In this document: piece by piece, positions 41,847 through 55,100 of the stretch
Layout: each line of letters begins with the position of its first letter
Numbering within the stretch: position 1 is the stretch's first letter
Source: Microplitis mediator
Lineage: Eukaryota; Arthropoda; Insecta; Hymenoptera; Braconidae
Length of the DNA: 64,000 nucleotides
NCBI RefSeq assembly: GCF_029852145.1
Contig: NC_079977.1
Coordinates: forward strand, 19,098,781 to 19,162,780
Direction: 5' to 3'
The notes under the pieces: generated by a model
What the model was told of the DNA's origin: nothing
Database searches by the model: none
What the model saw: only the letters and a program-made list of their open reading frames with translations
Program-made: the position numbers and the translations under genes

Positions 41847-42764
41847 AAGTGAAATATAAATGTGTATCTTTCTTACAGTACTATTTTCTATATCTGAAAA
41901 ATTTTTAAATTTTGCCTTCTGAGATAGTAATGAGTATCATTTAGGATAAGAATGCTTGCCATCTGCGACAGGAAAAATTACCATAAAAGAATGAGAATCA
42001 TTAAACTGTAAAGATAGAAATAGGTATTTTTTTGAGATGGGAAGTATTACCACTTTTTTTTCAGTGTGTACAGAATGTTAGACATCATTTTGAAAATAGT
42101 CATGTAGTTTCCTAGGACCTAAAAACGTCAACATCTAACAGAAACACAATTTTTGAAATTCGGGGTGAAAATAAAAATTCCCCGAATTCATCGAAAATCG
42201 CCGATTTTCGTAACAGAAAGTTAAGTATTTCGAAAAAATCTGTCTATCAGTTGACCCTGTGGGCCAGCTCCAAAACTTCTCGATGTTTTCGAGCTCGAAG
42301 ATACTTTTGTGTGCTATTGTTTTCGAAAAAAAAAACGTTTTTTACCATTTATTTCTTCAATGATATCTCTCGAGCGAATTGACCGAATGAGATGGTTGAG
42401 GCGGCAAGTGACGCATATTATTAAGTTCTACGGCTGATTTGATTTTGAAGTCGATCATTCAACTCGTTCCGGAGAAATCTATAAAAAAATTTTTTTTGTT
42501 ATTCGCAAATTCGAAATGAATATATGACAGTCTATTTTGAGCTGCAGATTCTAGAAACACCGAATATTTCAACTTTCTGACATCTGAATTAGTATAGGCG
42601 TGTGAAATTTTAAAATACTCGCAACTACTATAACAAAAAAACCTAAAATTTATTTCTTATCATGTAAAACTTTGAAATAATTAATTTTTATATTATTGGT
42701 TTTAATACGTAGTTATTAAAAAAGTCTATGGTAGGTCTATTATTTATCAATTTTTAATTATCAG

Positions 42765-42985
42765 TTTTTAAGTATACCTTGAAGCACAGTAATATTTCTA
42801 TGTGGGAAGTCATTAGACTTTGTGACATTGAACTAATTAAACCTCAAATCACTGAAAGCAATCAACTAGTAAAAAATAATTCTCTTCTGTCTAAAGTACG
42901 TGACCCTTGTAGCAGTGGTTTTAGTGTGGAAATAATTAATTCTTTAAAGCTTGATTGGTTTTATTTCACCAATCATACTGGATAA
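42765..42985 (+). other. Conserved open frame upstream of gene C, possible terminal exon
   Basis: After an acceptor-like TTATCAG, a frame of 73 codons reads FKYTLKHSNISMWEVIRLC and ends DWFYFTNHTG before TAA. The copy upstream of gene A has a one-base deletion. No initiator ATG fits a normal gene start. It might be a 3' exon of an ancestral neighbour carried along by duplication, or conserved promoter sequence. I do not recognise the protein. Confidence 0.35.
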
Positions 42986-42997
42986 AATTGGTATACA

Positions 42998-43120
42998 ATG
43001 TCAATGCAACATTTATTCTACACTTTGCATATATATTTAGCTGCATTGACAGTATGGATGATTTGTGCACAGGAAAAAAATGGAAGTGGGATTAATCAGT
43101 GCGCCAAAAACAATGAAAAA
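42998..43120 (+). CDS. Gene C exon 1: signal peptide and start of knottin-like domain
   Basis: ATG in context ACAATG, 41 codons, phase 0 out before GTAAAA at 43121. Hydrophobic core YTLHIYLAALTVWMI with a probable cleavage site at ICA-QE. The tail QCAKNNEK gives the first cysteine of the six-cysteine domain. It is nearly identical to gene A exon 1, but R becomes C just before the cleavage site. Confidence 0.75.
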
Positions 43121-46100
43121 GTAAAATTCTATAAGTAATAATTTATGAATGAGATATAGTAGGAAAGAAAAAGGCACCTTTGAATACTTTCATCTTATTT
43201 ATTTATTACTTTTAATGTGATAAAATATGTAATATCTTTTACGTCTTAATCGATAGATTGTTAATTTGAGATAAAAGAATTTTGTTCAAAGGTGGGGCAT
43301 CTCGGAACAAGCCTGGGGCAGGTTTGAACAATCTATAAGTCCCACCAAATAAATTACTATCATTACATTCATAATTTTTAATATCATTCTTATTTTTCAT
43401 AAGTAAGTTTTACATTTATTAGTTCAATTAAAATTTATAAAATCTTTGAGATAATTATAAGTGAACGAAGTTATTATATAGTTATTAAATCTTTGACATC
43501 AATAACTGTACTTATAAATGTAATTTAATAATCTGGCTTACGAGACTTATTTCATAATGTTAATCGTTATACGTAGATTTTTCTTAGGTATTCCTTACCC
43601 GGGAAAAAATGATCAGACCTAATCAGACATGAACAGGCATGAGTCTTCAGGCCTGATCAGACATGAAAACTGACCATGCCTGACCAGGCCTGATCAGGCA
43701 TGTTCAGGTCTGATCAGGTATGTTCATGTCTGTTCATGCCCATCCAGGTAAAAAAATTATATATAAAAAATGGCCCTATATAATTATATATAATTATGTA
43801 TAACTATATTCAATTATACATGTATATAATTATTGCTATAAAAATAAAAAAATAAAAAATTCGGGCGTGTGCAGGATTTGAACCGTGGACCTTGCGCTCG
43901 AAAGTGTAACTCACTACCCACTGACCTAAGAGATTTAGTTGAAAAGTAAGTTTCGTATGAACTTCAAGTAATAAAAATCTTATACGTGATAGATTCTTGG
44001 TCAACAAAATTTTCGATCTATGAGCAGACATGAACAGACATGAACATATATGACCAGGCATGGACAGGTATGATCAGGCTTGAGCGTATTTAACGCTTCA
44101 GACATGAACAGGCATGAACAGACATGACCAGGCATGGACAGGTATGATCAGGCCTGAACGTATTTAACGCTTCAGACATGAACAGGCATGGACAGGTATG
44201 GTCAGGCATGGACAGGTATGATCAGGCATGAGCGTATTTAACGCTTCAGACATGAATAGACATGAACGGCCATGAACAGGCATGACCAGGCATGAACAGT
44301 CATGGACAGGTATGATCAGGCCTGAGCGTATTTAACGCTTCAGACATGAACAGGCATGAACAGACATGACCAGGCAGGCATGGACAGGTATGATCAGGCA
44401 TGAGCGTATTTAACGCTTCAGACATGACCAGGCATGAACAGGCATGACCAGGCATGAACAGTCATGGACAGGTATGATCAGGCCTGAGCGTATTTAACGC
44501 TTCAGACATGAACAGGCATGAACAGACATGACCAGGCATGGACAGGTATGATCAGGCATGAGCGTATTTAACGCTTCAGACATGAGCAGGCATGAACAGG
44601 CATGGACAGGTATGGACAGGCATGATCAGACCTGACTGTATTTAACGCTTCAGACATGAACAGGCATGATCAGGCCTGAGTGTATTCAACGCTTCAGACA
44701 TGAACAGACATGGGCAGGTATGATCAGGCCTGATCATGTCTAATTTCAGGCCTAATCATACATGAACAGGTATGATCAGGTCTTATTTCAGGCCTGATCA
44801 TACATGAACAGGCATGGTTAGGTCTAATCATTTTTTCCCGGGTACTCAAAATCTGAGACGTTGGCTTAAATCAGAAATCTATACAATATATTCAAGATTG
44901 AGTTGCTTTCCCAACTACTTTACGCGATAGAATATGGTACCAACTGTCCCTGGTGGAAAAACCGATTCACTTCAATAGGATTTCAATGGAAATTTCCGAT
45001 TGAATCCTATTGGAGTGAATCGGAATTTTCCAACAAATTTATTAGTTTTCGATTAATACCGATTAAATCTAATTCAAAATTTTTAATCGAAATGAATCGA
45101 TTCTTTTTGGAAAATAATAACGAAATAAGAATATTATTTTACGATCCAAACCGATTCATTCCGATTAAGTATTTTGAATAGGATTCAATCGGAAAATAAT
45201 ATTTTTGTCATATCAACCGCGAAAGTTGGATTTTCAAGCAACATACAGAGGGCGCAAACTATACGATTTCTGGCAATCTATAGTTTGGTTAACTTTTCGT
45301 TAAGGGAAAAGTGACCTCTCTCTATCTGTCTCTACATTCCTACACCACTTGAAACATTTTTGACTGTTTCTCTCTCAAATTCAACTTCCGCAGTTGATAT
45401 GACAAAAAATTTTGTTCGATACTTTATGCTCAAAGGTAAGACCCCTGACCGACTTGCGGGCACGCGTTTGGGGCAATGGATACATTCTCATCAAGACCTC
45501 GTACTATATCCGGTCTTGATAAGAAAGCGCCCATAGCCTCAAACTCGTGACGTCACTTCAAGCCGTCAGAATCCCTACCGTTCCGTATACGTATCGACAA
45601 TAACTATTTTATTTTTATGAACTTTTTCTGATTTAAACCGATTCATTCCAATTTTACTCAATCGGATGCCGATCGAACTCAATCGGAATTCTTAACCAGG
45701 GCGTAATATTATGAACATTTGTAGCATCACTTAGATGCATCGTCGTATTAATTACATATATTATAGCTTTTCGTGTATCATTTTCATTAAAACTGCTTGT
45801 CCACTTTTATATTGTGATTCCTAGCCATAATTGACCTTCAAATTAAAAATTTATGTAACAACCATAAATTATGGATCATATATTTTTTTATTCTAATAAT
45901 TTGAAAGGTAAGAAAATATACACAAATTATAATTACTTTTATTTATTTAAACGTGTCCCCCCCCCCGTTTTTTGTTCAAAGCTGCCCCAATAGCATACTT
46001 GACGTAAACAATTTATATAAGCTAATTGAAAATCAATAATATTGAAATTACCCGGGTCGAAAAATTTGATCTGATTTGAGTCTAACTGGACTGTATTTGG

Positions 46101-49100
46101 ACTACTTGGTCTGTTAATGAACTTCGATAAAAATTTTAATCTGTTTTTGATCTACCCGGACTGAAAAATTTGACCTGATTTTAGTCTGATTGGACTTTTT
46201 GATCTGATTTTGATCTTTTATGAAAATTTTAAGCTGTTTTCGACCTGCTACTTTAAAAAACAAACGAGTTACGAGCAGACTAAATTAGAGTAATTCGTGA
46301 ACTTTAAAAAATTTTAGTTCTGAAAATTTACAAGGACAAAACTAGATTAAATCATGGACTTATAAAATTTTTATTTATGGGCAATATTTATGAAAAAATA
46401 TTGAGTTGCAGAATTGATTATGTTTTATTTACTATCTTTTGTTTGAAAATGTCGGCAGTTGATGAAAATTTGACAGCTTAATTTTTTAGTTGTCTTCATT
46501 GAATATTTATATCATTGAATAAAAATGATAAAACAACTCTTGAAATGTCAAGAATTGTCTCTTATTCACTGGATAAAATTGAAAATATTTTGGCATAAGA
46601 AAACATCAAAATTCTTGTGCTACGGAGAAAAATGTTGGCTCGAAATCTATCAATTTTTATTATGCTGTCAACCAAACTTGAAACAGAAAGTAAAGTATCC
46701 AAAAAATTACTATATGCTCTTGTAAAAAATTATTATGCTGCATCAAAATTATTGTAATGTATGGAAGTAATTGATATTGAAGCTCATCGATAAGTTTCTC
46801 GCGCGTAATAAGTAATGTGATACAGTATAATCATTTTTTGTAAGAGCACGATAATTTTTTGGATGCTTTACTCCCTGTTTCAAGTTTAGTCGCCAGCATT
46901 GTAAAAATTGGTAGGTTTCGAGCCAACACTTTCTCTGTATGACATCTTATTATGGAAGCGCATTAGCATGTTTTAAATACCAAGAAAATTAAAATAAATT
47001 AATAAATCTAGATTATTATTATTATTATTATTTATATTTATAAAAAGTCCTGTATTTGTCCTTAAAAACAATTGAACACAGACTAAATATTATAATAAAA
47101 AAGTCTGTTTTTAGTCTAAACGCGATTTAAAACAGACTAAATATCATACGAAAATAAGTCTGATATTAGCCTGGATAAGGAATAGTACGGGCAAAAACAG
47201 ATTAAATTCTTATATAAAATAAATACGATTTATAAACTTGAATTAAAGGAAAAATATTTGAATTTATCATTTATTTTAAAACAGATCTAACTTTTTGACC
47301 CGGGTATTTATTTTAATTAGATAGTAAAAGATATACAAATTAAATTACACTTCATACATTTTTGAATCTATAACTATTTTAACTATGAGATGCATACATA
47401 AAAAAAAATATTGTAGAATCGCAGCGTGAAATCAACTATTAATTGTAGGTTAAGTTTAACCCGAAAAATAAAACAATTATTGATGGATTCTAGTTTGCAG
47501 CTGTGTTGCTATCTTAAATTTAACATTCACGGTTGGAAAACTTCTTTTTTTTTCTTTTCAATAAACGTTGTTTAAAGCTACCTTTATTCGAAGCTGTCCC
47601 CTTTAACCTTATATTATATAACAATGAATGGAACAAGATGATTTCAGACTAGGGCGAATTTGGCTGCCCGAGCCGTAGGTGGGGGCTGACTTCATCAGTT
47701 GTCTGAAATCGTGTTGTTGATTCTAAGTAACACACTATATTTTCCATGATTACCTGCATGGAAATTTCAAAATTCAGTGTCAGCAGCCGGTGAGAAACTA
47801 GTTAATTTCAAGCCGATGATGCGGAGAACTGTTAGAGAACGAGAAATCTGTGATTTGCAGTCACTTATAAGATAATTAATAAGACCAAAAAATTGTTTTT
47901 ATTTATTTTTAGTAATTTGCTTTGGTTAATTTAAAACGTCACTCAAAAAATACAATGAGTACACTAAAGTAAGAAGCAAGAAATGATAGTACTCAAACTG
48001 TGTACAAAGCTAGATGACGAAACGTTTGCAAATACTGGGATCTAGATAGCTGGGAAAATTCAAGTGATTTTCTATGCTCGTTATTATAATTTATATTTAT
48101 TACATAATCGTAAAATTCACTATATTTACATTCACATTAATTTTATTATCACAGTTATATTTATTTATTCGAGTCTATATAAACTTAATTTGCAGAAGCG
48201 CGGTAAAAGTAAATCACTTTTAGGTTCCCTGATTAAAAAAGTGAATTGAAAAGTATTAAAAATTATTTCAATTCTTTTCAATCCCTCGGCGGTTTTGGAA
48301 AGTATTGAATGGAATTGAAATTTCGATCGTTTGAATACTTTCCAATTCCAAAGTGGAATTCGAAAGTATTGAAAAGAATTCAATCTTTCATCATTTCAAT
48401 ACCTTCCAATTCCAAAGTGGAATTCAAAAGTGATCCGAAATATCGGATTATTTAGGTATTGAGAAGGATTCGGAAAGATTCAAAAATTTCAATTCATTTC
48501 AATCTTTTTCAATCCCACACATGACCCGAAATATCGGATTATTTAAGTATTGAGAAGGATTCAGAAAGATTCGAAAATTTCAATTCATTTCAATCTTTTT
48601 CAATCCCACACTTGATCCGAAATGTCGGATTATTTAGGTATTGAGAAGGATTCAGAAAGATTAAAAATATCAATTCATTTGAATCTTTTTCAATTCCTCG
48701 GAAGTTCAGAAATTCTTTTATTATTTTGGGATTGAAAAGTATTCATTTTATGTCAAAATGAATACCTTGGGGTATAGAAAGTATTCGAAAGGATTCATTT
48801 CTCATCTTTTTCAATACTTTTCAATTCACTTTTTTAATTAGGGTTAAGCACATGCATGCCATGCGGTCGAGAATTCAACGCCGAGAACGGATGCTGAATT
48901 TATCAAAACCGCGATGCAAAGTTGAAACCGAACACTGATGACAATGGAATTAATGTCACTATAACAAACTAAAAAGTAATTAGTGTAATTTATAGCAAGA
49001 TTGATTACTTTTAGCGAGATTAGAAAAAGCAAAGATAACTTGTTAGAAAACGTGGTTTTTGCAATAAGAGAGCAAAAGCAATAAAAATTAACAAAAGATA

Positions 49101-52100
49101 AGCTAGAGAGCGCCTGTTGCACAAGTTTGCGACTGATAGGACTCCACGTGGCGCAACTAGCAGGCTTAAGCGGGGCTGAATCGATGGTGCAGAGATCTAC
49201 GGTACGTGCGATCGAAGCGACGGCTGAGAGAAAGCGAGGGAGATTTGAACAAACTGCGAATGAACATTAAACATAACAAGCACCGTGCTAAAACAATTGT
49301 GTTTCTGCCTACTGCATAAAAGTGATTGTGAATTACGAATTCATTAGTAGTTGTTTGCTGCATCGGCTCGAAATTAGCTCGTTTCAACTGGCTTTAGAGA
49401 CACTGAAACTTGAAATTTCGACGCTGGTATCGTGAAATTCTCAACTCTAATGTTAATGATATTCATTTAATTTATTTAGTGTAATCCTCGAAATTCAATA
49501 GCGTGCTGTGATGATAATTTCACCTGTGAACTGAAAGAATCGAGGGGTGAATTCTTCTGTGGAGAAAAAGGTAACGAACTCAGATGCCCTGGTGGATCCA
49601 AATGACGGTAAATTACTGTAATTTACCACATTTTGCTACAATTTATGCTAAAATAGGTACTTCTTCGGCAAACATGCTGCATTTTGCGGTAATTTACAGT
49701 ATTTTACAGCGACTTATAGCATGTTTACCGTAAGCACCATATGCTATTCTACTCTTACAGCTTTTAACGCGTAATACTTTGCTTTACATAAAAGTACTGA
49801 CGGCTTGCCGCATTTTTTAAGTTAATTGACGTTATTTCACCGCAAATTCAAGGTAAAATACCACATGATTGACTTAAAATGTCGTATCTATAGAAAGAAT
49901 AAACACACGCATGGAGGGAAAATTATAGTATCCGTTTCTAGTCCATTGATAACATATCAAACCACAACGTTATGGTAATAATTATGGGATTTATGGAATA
50001 CACTCCCATAGTCTTCAGGAAAAGTGACTATATGTCCTAGCAAAATTTCTATAATTATGGTGTAACAGAGTATATCTCAACTTTGCAAAGAGTTGGCCCC
50101 TTCATTCATTGATCTCAACAAGGGCGGGACTAGAATAAACTCGGCCTCCCAAAACCGGGGTTGTTAGTTTCGAAAATCTGAGTTGAATCCAACAGGAACG
50201 GTGTGAGGAGTCCTCTTGGCAGGCTGGTCTGGTTCTCTTCTTACTGATTACTGTTTTGCCGTTTTAACTAATTACTTCGCGCCCTCACAAAAGTCTTCGG
50301 AAATTTGCCTCCCCTTCTTAATTTCTAATTAGGTCTTGGGGAAGAGCTCTTCAAATTAGTGCGCCCGGTGACAAGTCGGTAAAATAGTCAACGCTTACGG
50401 AGTACTCAGGGTAATTAACCAGCCGTGGGAAATCAAGTTGATTTAAATTCGAATATTTGAATTTTACCCCATTACTAATACGTCCTACATTGTATGGAAA
50501 TTAGATTTTGGTAACAATTATCATACTCATGGTAGTAGTTCCCATAGTCACATCGAAATAACTACTCTGCATTGTGGTGATGGGTTCCATGATATATGTA
50601 GAATATTCCCATACGATTATGGTAATCGTTACACGGAGAAAATTTTATGGTAAAAGTTACGATCAAGTTATAGTACAATTTTTAAACTGAATTATATGAT
50701 TGATAATATCATTTAAATTATTAAATAAACAATCTGAATGGTAGTATCTACCATCTATATGGTAAAGTTTACAATTATTTATGATAGCCAAAAATTATAA
50801 CTGTTATTATCTTAAATAATTACTACTATTATAAAAAATCGTAATTCTTAATGACCTGATGGTAATAGTTACTATCAGCCAAAATAATGATGACCATCTA
50901 AGCTAATAAAAAATTAAAATATAAACATTATAGTCTGACGCTTGTCCATGTGTTATTTGATTAAATGGGGCAGTGATTAATTTCACACACACACACACGC
51001 ACGCACACACACACACACACACGCATACATATATCTACACACGTGCGCGTGCACGCACACATGTACATACATACGGGGTCGCACGCTCACCCGCACAATG
51101 CGCACACACCCGCACCCATGCGCACACTTACGCGCATGCATGCGCACACTTACCCGCACACTTGCCCACACACATGCACACACGCACGTACAAATGCGCA
51201 CACTCACTCGCAAACATGCACACGGGTGCGCACGCACCCACGCGAACACATGTACAGACACGCGCACACATATACCCACGCATGTACACATGCTCACACT
51301 CACGCGAGCACATACACATTCTCAGTTAAAAATGTTTACAACTTTGAATGGTAAGAGTTACCATCTTTTATTGTAACAATTATAATTTTAAATAATTGCA
51401 ATTAGCATCTTCGATAGTAACCGTTACCATCATCAATTGTAACTGTTATCATTTTCAATGGTAATAATAATTATTATACCCACTGAAAAATGTTATTACC
51501 ATTTTAGATAGTTAAAATTACAATTTTTGTATTGTGAATACAATAATTAATTTCTCTCCGTGTACTGTACTACTATGGTAAACATTACTATCGTAATGTA
51601 TAATGATGCCCGATGACTGTCCACTGAGTTGATCCATCTAATTAATCTTGAGAAAATCTTGATGTTAACTTAATATACTGTAAATCGATTTCAAGATTTG
51701 TGTGTTGCTTTTTATGTAATAGTAGTAATTCATAACGACTCAATTGAAATTAAAACAATTTTTGATTTATTTTCCATTTACGTACACCTCTAAAAATCGT
51801 AAAAAATAACATTTTGAACAGCTTTGGAGGTATAAATGATTTCATTCAAAACTTCAGGTTGCATGACAGTCAGAATTAATATAAATTAACTCATTTTACT
51901 TCAATGATTTGATGTACTAATAACCTTGCCCTTTCCTTGAACAAACTTCTTATCAAATACAATCGTTTGAAATTAATTAAATAATCTTACTTAATTCAAA
52001 ATGCAGTAAAAACTGTATATTCCTGTCAAAACGACGACGATTGTGAGAATATACATCATGCAATATGTTCGAGAAAAAAGATTTGTGGGTGTTTATCAAA

Positions 52101-55100
52101 TCATATCTGGTTGAATACAACTTACTGTGCACCAGCGTTGAGGGCGTTTTGCTGGGAGGGTGAAAAATGTGCAACTGATCATGCTTCTTGTATCGATAAT
52201 GAGTGTCAATGCGATGAAAATTCCGTACAGCAATCCAATAATCAGTGCTTACCAAGTAACTAAATAAGTTATAATAATAACAATATTATCGTTTTAAGAA
52301 TCCGGGAGGCGTTCTTCACAAGGGCAGTTCTAGTCGTAACATTCCGAAACAAAAATCGATACTTTAACAGAACTCTAAATTGATTTATTTTAAGACAGTA
52401 TAGATTCCTCCGGTGTTCGGTAATTTTCAATGCTCTTTCTAGAGTTTGTCAATTTCTGAATTGAATTGCTAACAATCTTGCAGTTAAATGTTTCAAGTAT
52501 CATTGGGTTATTCTTATGAATTTTAGAAGTTCTGCATAAGTACCGAATGCTGCTTCAAAATGTCCTACGAGCGGAAAAGTTCTTCGGAAGAATCACTCCA
52601 GGATTGCTCAAAAATTTTTTTTTTTTTTACATCGGATTGTCGTTTTTTCAGAGCCATTAGGTTCGTCTTGTAAAACTGATTCTGATTGTGAAAGAATTGA
52701 GTTTGCCAAATGTTCGAAAACTGAGATTTGTATATGCTCATTGAATACACTTGCTGTTAATCGAACATCCTGTGTACCAATTTTAAATGAATTCTGCGAA
52801 GATAATGCAGACTGCAAAGTGGATAACTCTGAGTGTTTTGATAACGTGTGCGAATGCAAATCATTGTTCCAAACTATTACTAATACTGAATGTAGAAGAC
52901 GTAAGTTCAGAATTATTATAATCATCTTATTAACTTGATGGTATATAATAATGTGTACATCGTACACTGAGAGAAAAATACTATTTCCCAAACAAGAATT
53001 TCTTGGTTCAAGAAATCCGTTCAAAATAGTTATTTTATTGTTATTAATTATTAATTTCTTGAGGAAAGAGCATCAAATTTATTTTTGTTGTTATATGATT
53101 TTGATATTATATTATGAGTGAACAAAAGAATAGCTTTACTTGAATTAAATAAAAATTATTTCTTTCAATTCTATGAATTCTTGAGACAAAATTATATATT
53201 CTTGGAAATTATCAAAAATATATGTTCTTGTGTCAAGTAAATGTACTTGATAAAAGTATTTTTTCTCAGAATAGTATAGAACTACCGATGAGTACTACAG
53301 CTGTGTCTCAGATTAGAGAAATAAGTTGTAGATGAGTAATATCAATACACTAGAGCATAATACTAATTGTTATTCAATAATTAAACTAGTTGAAGGTTGG
53401 TTTACTTACAATTATATTTCAGCAATAACAGTACAGTTGGATTCCATTCACTTAAAACTTCCCCTCAATTTTGACCTATACTACGAGCTTCGCTGTCTTC
53501 CACCTGATACCCTGAATTTGCATGTATCTGTACATAATTATAAATGCATCACTCGTGCGAATGCAAGCACCCATGCGTTGTAGTGTACTGATTAAAGCAG
53601 AAGGGACATTCGATAGGATAGAATTTCTCGGAAATTTCCGCTCCTTCGTAGACTAATAGTTCAAACCAATGTCATTCAACTGCTATCAGTCAATGACTCC
53701 GATCGATAAACCCTAAGTCATTAAGCAAGTTACCTAATTGAAGACCACTTACGGAAAATTGCAACGAGGCTTGAAGGAGATGTATTTTTCGAAAGATGTT
53801 TTGGAGATTTCATCAAGTATATCTTAAGATCCTTTCTAAAGACTTAGTAATATGGTTGTAAATCAAGCAAGTCTGAACTAATACGATATTCACGTTTCTT
53901 GGTCAGATTTGTTTAAGATATCTTGTAAAGGCACTTGCGGTAGACTTCTACTAGAGTGACTATGTAAACTTGTAAAAAACATGAGATTTAGACTCCTACA
54001 GAATTCAACTGTTATTTATATTTTGATATATCCCTGATTTATTCTTTATTTCTTAGCACATTTAGGCATGGATTGTCGAGAATCCATAGACTGTCAAGAC
54101 TTCCTAGACCACTCAGAATGTTCTGAAGAAAAAAAATGTGCATGTCGTCATGGTCATTATGAGATGAACGATACGACGTGTGCGCCAGCATTTAACGAAG
54201 CATGCCATTTTGGAGACATATGCGCATCCGAAAACACTATTTGCATCGATGATAAATGTCAATGCAAACCTGGTTATGTTTATCGAGAATCCAAATGTCT
54301 GCCGAGTATGTGATCTCATTTAATTTTCGATAAACCCAAAGTGTAAGTCCTTTGTCAAACTGTATTTTTGTTATTTACCGTAGAATTTTTGGGAATGCCA
54401 TGTCAAACCGAGAGAGATTGTGCGGGAATTGAATTTTCAACGTGTTCAGATGATAATATTTGTGTTTGTCAATTGAATTACGGGGTACTGGATTTATTAA
54501 CTTGCTCACCACTTATAGGGGGTGACTGTTCAGAAGACGATGATTGTGTCGTTCAGAATTCTCATTGTGTTCTTAATAAATGCCGGTGCATAGAAAACCA
54601 TTTTGCTCATTCAAATGATCTGTGTTCATCGGGTAAGAACGCTAATAATGAATGAAAATAAATTGCCGAATCGCGTTTATAGATATATATATCCTTATTT
54701 AATTTCAAGTTTTACTAAACACTCTATGCCAGAACTATAAAGACTGTGAACACATTCCAAACTCGTTCTGTTCGAGGCAAACGAGGTGTCATTGCAGCGC
54801 AAATCATATTGCAATAACCGGCACAAAATGTGTGCAGCCTCTCGGTCAATTTTGTACAACGAGTAAATGGTGTACTACTGAGAATTCTATTTGTATTAAT
54901 AATAAATGTCAATGCAATTTTAATTTCATCAAACATATGAATGCTGAATGTATACCAAGTAAGAATTCAAATACAGTTATAAAATATTTTAAGTTATGAC
55001 AAAAGTTTCTTTTGGCGGATCATCTATTTTTTCGATAGTAAGACTTCCTCAAGATTGTGATGGAAATGACGATTGCCTGGGAATGGGACACGAGTGTTCT

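Larger units (their letters stand above)
40517..42068. mobile_element. CACGTTGAAAAAAATTCG element hosting a CCCGGG element
   Basis: CACGTTGAAAAAAATT at the left is imperfectly matched by TTTTTTTTCAGTGTG at the right, with TA flanks at 40515-40516 and 42069-42070. GATAGTAAT and ATTACTATC words on both sides of the nested element are inversely related. Confidence 0.55.
39520..42764. other. Intergenic region between genes A and C
   Basis: No gene was found. It holds a GC-rich unidentified fragment (40675-40870, including GAGGCCTGCAGCCTC), the outer element 40517-42068 with a nested CCCGGG element, Helitron-like fragments, and from about 42520 a block duplicated from 9820-11210. The 61-codon minus frame at 40677-40862 has no recognisable motif. 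Confidence 0.55.
47740..49440. repeat. Intron-1 repeat of gene C, interrupted
   Basis: CCATGATTACCTGCATGG and CAAGCCGATGATGCGGAGAAC match 11460-11690, and GCATCGGCTCGAAATTAGC at about 49360 matches 11955. About 1.2 kb is inserted between the halves. The inverse copy is in the last intron at 56606-57120. Confidence 0.75.
43121..49479 (+). other. Intron 1 of gene C
   Basis: This 6.4-kb intron contains CCCGGG element copy 2 (43598-44842), the CCGATTCATTCC-rich element (44948-45701), the CCCGGGTCGAAAAA element (46051-47304) and the element at 48227-48843. The repeat shared with gene A intron 1 is split into 47740-48000 and about 49255-49440. The frames in it are not convincing genes. Confidence 0.65.

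Noticed and set aside
50973..51376. Long frames of histidine/threonine or cysteine/valine repeats
   Set aside because: They come from CA/TG dinucleotide repeats, are open in many phases, and lie inside an inverted-repeat element.
52608..53024. 138-codon minus-strand frame, and similar ones at 19455-19865, 16565-16870 and 23262-23540
   Set aside because: They are antisense to EB cassettes, whose cysteine pattern and splice sites support the plus strand. The open minus frame recurs only because the cassettes are homologous.
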